A DNA stretch of 44,913 nucleotides from positions 1 to 44,913 of the forward strand of contig DAHUZH010000014.1 of the NCBI GenBank assembly GCA_027306695.1. Direction: 5' to 3'. Shown piece after piece: positions 42,621-44,913 of the stretch. The stretch comes from Acidobacteriaceae bacterium (lineage in GTDB: Bacteria; Acidobacteriota; Terriglobia; Terriglobales; Acidobacteriaceae). Below the pieces are notes generated by a model. That model searched no databases. It had not been told where the DNA came from and worked only from the letters and a program-made list of their open reading frames with translations. Position numbers and translations under genes: made by a program. Numbering within the stretch: the stretch's first letter is position 1; the number at the start of each line of letters is the position of its first letter.

Positions 42621-42890
42621 ATGGTGAACCAATGTGCGAACCCCAACTGCCGTAAGCCTCTGCATTATCTGCGGGAAGGAAGAGTGTTTTTATTTTCCCC
42701 GAAAAATTCTTCGCCCGCTAATCACAAATCTCCTCATCGTCTGGAGCACTTCTGGCTTTGTGGGGATTGTGCGCAAATATGGACGCTGGAAATGGACAGC
42801 AAGGACGGCGTTAACGTTAAGCTGGTAGAAAACAAGTCTCAACGATTTCGCGCCAGCTATGCAGCCAGCCCTTTTGCGCCAGCATCGTAA
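42621..42890 (+). CDS. Small zinc-ribbon protein (paralog of 5126-5425)
   Basis: 89 residues from ATG 42621, eight bases after AAGGAG (42607-42612); an ATG at 42579 would place that ribosome-binding site inside the gene. It shares with the protein at 5126 the segments CANPNCRKPLHYLREGRVFLF (C-x4-C, here written across the motif) and HFWLCGDCAQIW (C-x2-C), but the middle and C-terminal parts differ. A single zinc site is likely. Unlike the first copy, I see no structured leader here. The function is unknown. Confidence 0.7.
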   Translation: MVNQCANPNCRKPLHYLREGRVFLFSPKNSSPANHKSPHRLEHFWLCGDCAQIWTLEMDSKDGVNVKLVENKSQRFRASYAASPFAPAS

Positions 42891-42922
42891 GCGCTGTAAA
42901 GAGTACGAAGAGTTCCGATCGA

Positions 42923-43729
42923 TCAGGCCTTGGCTGTGGGAGTGGCTTTTTCTTTCCTGCAGCCACCGCATTGGATCAATCCTTCATCCAAATATCGGTC
43001 TTCGTCGTAATGGCCCGCCAAAGAATAGAAGCGCACTCGAATCAACTCTTCCAGCATCTTCAGGCCGTCTTTCAGATAGCTGATGCGCGAGCGTTCGTCA
43101 TGCCCCCACGTCACGGCAACTTCCTGGACACGCAGCCCCAGTCGCAACGCAATATAAAGGATCTCGGGATCGAAGCCCCAGCGCTCGATCCTCTGGCGGA
43201 TGAAGATGGCCTGGGCCGCCTCTCGCCGGAAAGCCTTGAATCCGCATTGCGTGTCCGCCAGTGGCAGATGCATCACCAGCCGGGTCAGCCAATTGAAGCA
43301 GCGCCCAAAAAAGCGCCGATACATGGGTTGTTGCAGGGTCTGGCGAGAGCGGTCCAACCAGCGAGAACCGATGGCCACGTCCGCACCATGGGCAATCGCA
43401 GTAAAAAGACGTTCCGCTTCCTCGATCGGGGCCGACAGATCTGCATCCGTAAACATGATGATCGCACCACGCGCTTGCAGGATTCCATTGCGCACGGAGT
43501 AGCCTTTGCCGCGGTTGCCTGGATTTTCGATCAGCCGAATGATCGAATGCCGGGCCACCGCACGCGCGACAATTTCCGCAGTCCGATCCTGGGAGCCGTC
43601 GTTGACCACCAGCACCTCCGCCGGCCAGTGACGGGCCTCGATGCATTCGATCACACGATCCAGCGTCGCGCCGATGCGCACCTGCTCATTGAACGCCGGG
43701 ATCACAATACTGTATTCAGGCTCTGCCAT
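42923..43729 (-). CDS. Family 2 glycosyltransferase, dolichyl-phosphate-glucose-synthase-like
   Basis: 268 residues from ATG 43729 (MAEPEYSIVIPAFNE); 47 upstream codons have no protein character. GT-A fold motifs: VIPAFNEQVRIGATLDRVI, VVNDGSQDRTAEI, the metal/donor-binding FTDADLSAPIEEAERLF, GSRWLDRSRQ and the acceptor-side DTQCGFKAFRREAA. These fit transfer of a hexose from a nucleotide sugar to a polyprenyl phosphate at the membrane. No C-terminal transmembrane helices are present. A CGGC pair near the C-terminus (QCGGCRKEK) is an odd addition. GDP-mannose from the operon at the window's start could be a donor; this is speculative. Confidence 0.87.
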   Translation of the reverse strand: MAEPEYSIVIPAFNEQVRIGATLDRVIECIEARHWPAEVLVVNDGSQDRTAEIVARAVARHSIIRLIENPGNRGKGYSVRNGILQARGAIIMFTDADLSAPIEEAERLFTAIAHGADVAIGSRWLDRSRQTLQQPMYRRFFGRCFNWLTRLVMHLPLADTQCGFKAFRREAAQAIFIRQRIERWGFDPEILYIALRLGLRVQEVAVTWGHDERSRISYLKDGLKMLEELIRVRFYSLAGHYDEDRYLDEGLIQCGGCRKEKATPTAKA

Positions 43730-43897
43730 GATGGCTACTGGCGCCACAGCCCATGTGCGGGGGATTTCCAAGGGTGAGCGTATATGCACCAAGCATAGGG
43801 TAAGGTCTATATTTCTGCAATGTGAATGCGCACAAATCTTGAACCGGCCAAAAATGGCGCGGCCGCTCACGGCCCGTACAGTGCTACACTCCCGGAT

Positions 43898-44845
43898 ATG
43901 GACGTGCAGACCCAGACGACACCACCAAATCGTTCCTTTTGGTTATGGCTTGGCTTGGCGGGCGGATTATTTCTACTTTGCACCATGTTATTGTGGACAG
44001 CCGCCTGGTACACCATGAAGTCTTCCGGCTCGACCGCTAACGGTTTCAGCAGCTTTGGCTCCGGCCGCATCGCCGTCGTCGATCTGAAAGGCATCATCCT
44101 TTCCGCCGACAAGACCAATGAGCAGCTTGAAAAATTCGCCCACGACGACTCCGTCAAAGCCATCATTCTGCATATCGATTCCCCCGGCGGTGGCGCGGCC
44201 GCTTCGCAGGAGATCTATCACGAGGTCCTGCGCATCCGCAGCAAGCATGAAAAGCGCATCGTCGCCTCTGTGGAGAGCGTGGGCGCCAGCGGCGCCTACT
44301 ACATTGCCAGCGCCACTGACCGCATCTATGCCAATCAGGCCAGCATCGTCGGCAGCATTGGCGTCATTATGGAGTGGGTAAATTACGGCGACCTGATGAA
44401 ATGGGCCAAACTGAAAAACGTCACCATCAAGGCCGGATCGTTGAAGGACGCAGGTTCACCGACACGCGATCCCACGCCCGCCGAGCTGGCCTATTTTCAG
44501 GGCCTGACCGACAACATGCACACCCAGTTCATCGACGATGTCGCAAAGGGCCGCAAGCTGCCCGTCGCCGATATCCAGAAGCTCGCCACCGGTCAGGTAT
44601 GGACCGGCGAGCAGGCGCTCCCGCTACATCTAATCGACCAGGCCGGCGGCTTTCGCGCGGCGCTGCTTGACACTGCACGCACTGTGGGCATTCACGGAGA
44701 GCCGGAGATCGTGCGTCCCAGAAAACCCGATACTGGACTGCTCGATCTGCTGCTCCGTGCAAATTCTCAGATAGCAATCCCAAGCCCAGGGGAAATACAG
44801 TCTCTACTCGAAAAAAGCCCCGGCTTCTACTTTCTGTGGCAATAA
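43898..44845 (+). CDS. sppA: Signal peptide peptidase SppA, short form
   Basis: 315 residues from ATG 43898. One N-terminal membrane anchor (WLWLGLAGGLFLLCTMLLWT, about 15-34) and a single protease domain of the ClpP-like fold: LHIDSPGGGAAAS, the catalytic serine 131 in VGASGAYYIASA, GSIGVIMEW, and the general-base lysine 183 in GSLKDAGSP. This is the half-size, Bacillus-like form that works as a larger oligomer, not the doubled E. coli form. It cleaves leftover signal peptides in the membrane. It diverges from the glycosyltransferase gene. Confidence 0.94.
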   Translation: MDVQTQTTPPNRSFWLWLGLAGGLFLLCTMLLWTAAWYTMKSSGSTANGFSSFGSGRIAVVDLKGIILSADKTNEQLEKFAHDDSVKAIILHIDSPGGGAAASQEIYHEVLRIRSKHEKRIVASVESVGASGAYYIASATDRIYANQASIVGSIGVIMEWVNYGDLMKWAKLKNVTIKAGSLKDAGSPTRDPTPAELAYFQGLTDNMHTQFIDDVAKGRKLPVADIQKLATGQVWTGEQALPLHLIDQAGGFRAALLDTARTVGIHGEPEIVRPRKPDTGLLDLLLRANSQIAIPSPGEIQSLLEKSPGFYFLWQ

Positions 44846-44860
44846 TTTATGTTGTAAGGA

Positions 44861-44907
44861 TTGGCGGCCCTCGGCGAGCATCCTATATTCTGAAAGGAAA
44901 GGAAAGG
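44861..44907 (+). promoter_or_regulatory. Promoter and ribosome-binding site of a gene beyond the window
   Basis: TTGGCG (44861-44866) and TATATT (44884-44889) at the ideal 17-nt spacing are followed at once by three AAAGG units (44892-44907), the last of which could be a ribosome-binding site for a gene starting at or after 44913. If both are used, the leader would be very short. Confidence 0.45.
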
Positions 44908-44913
44908 TCGATA

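Noticed and set aside
1-44913. tRNA and rRNA genes, CRISPR arrays, integrases or att sites
   Set aside because: I looked for cloverleaf-type T-loop (GGTTCRA) contexts and repeat-spacer patterns and found none I could support.

Overview
The window looks like chromosomal DNA of an Acidobacteriota bacterium, most likely Acidobacteriaceae/Terriglobia. The pointers are an ADOP-type duplicated orphan permease, a very large TonB-dependent receptor with an N-terminal carboxypeptidase-regulatory-like domain, secreted DinB and YncE-like proteins, and short dispersed palindromes beginning GTCATYCYGARCG. This assignment is inference from gene content; no rRNA or other phylogenetic marker is present. Most of the window is clearly GC-rich, but about 10.8-22.8 kb is visibly more AT-rich.

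Layout. (1) 1-4881: end of an aminotransferase, a GNAT acetyltransferase and a tightly coupled GDP-mannose operon (manA, manC, phosphomannomutase, HAD phosphatase). (2) 4902-6105: a possible promoter, a structured leader carrying an anti-Shine-Dalgarno sequence, a small zinc-ribbon protein and a membrane protein. (3) 6282-10710: ADOP permease and a BtuB-like TonB receptor. (4) 10769-23936: AT-richer accessory block with an MFS carrier, histidine kinase and response regulator on the minus strand, diverging from a 1056-residue TonB receptor and a Tat-exported MmgE/PrpD protein; then a tandem pair of small secreted paralogs, a YncE-like propeller, a decayed IS5-family element and a MerP-like protein. 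(5) 23977-33356: housekeeping genes (mtnA, a split scoB/scoA pair, mscL with an added zinc ribbon, lon, trxA, thrB, thrC). (6) 33402-33998: an IS200-like element with many hairpins. (7) 34080-36740: molybdate uptake operon led by its own HTH-TOBE regulator. (8) 36737-44913: murB, YceI protein, FAD oxidoreductase, several small unknowns, DUF2784, DinB, a second zinc-ribbon paralog, a glycosyltransferase and sppA.

How the genes work together. manA-manC-PMM form a complete route from fructose-6-phosphate to GDP-mannose. The molybdate operon puts a TOBE domain in the regulator while the ATPase lacks one, and the promoter looks leaderless and self-regulated. The accessory block reads as a two-component-controlled import and periplasmic processing module for an unknown, probably carboxylate-type, substrate; this is the best candidate for an undescribed system. 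The IS5 insertion can be undone on paper: its TA duplication shows that the MerP-like gene once lay 56 nt behind the YncE-like gene.
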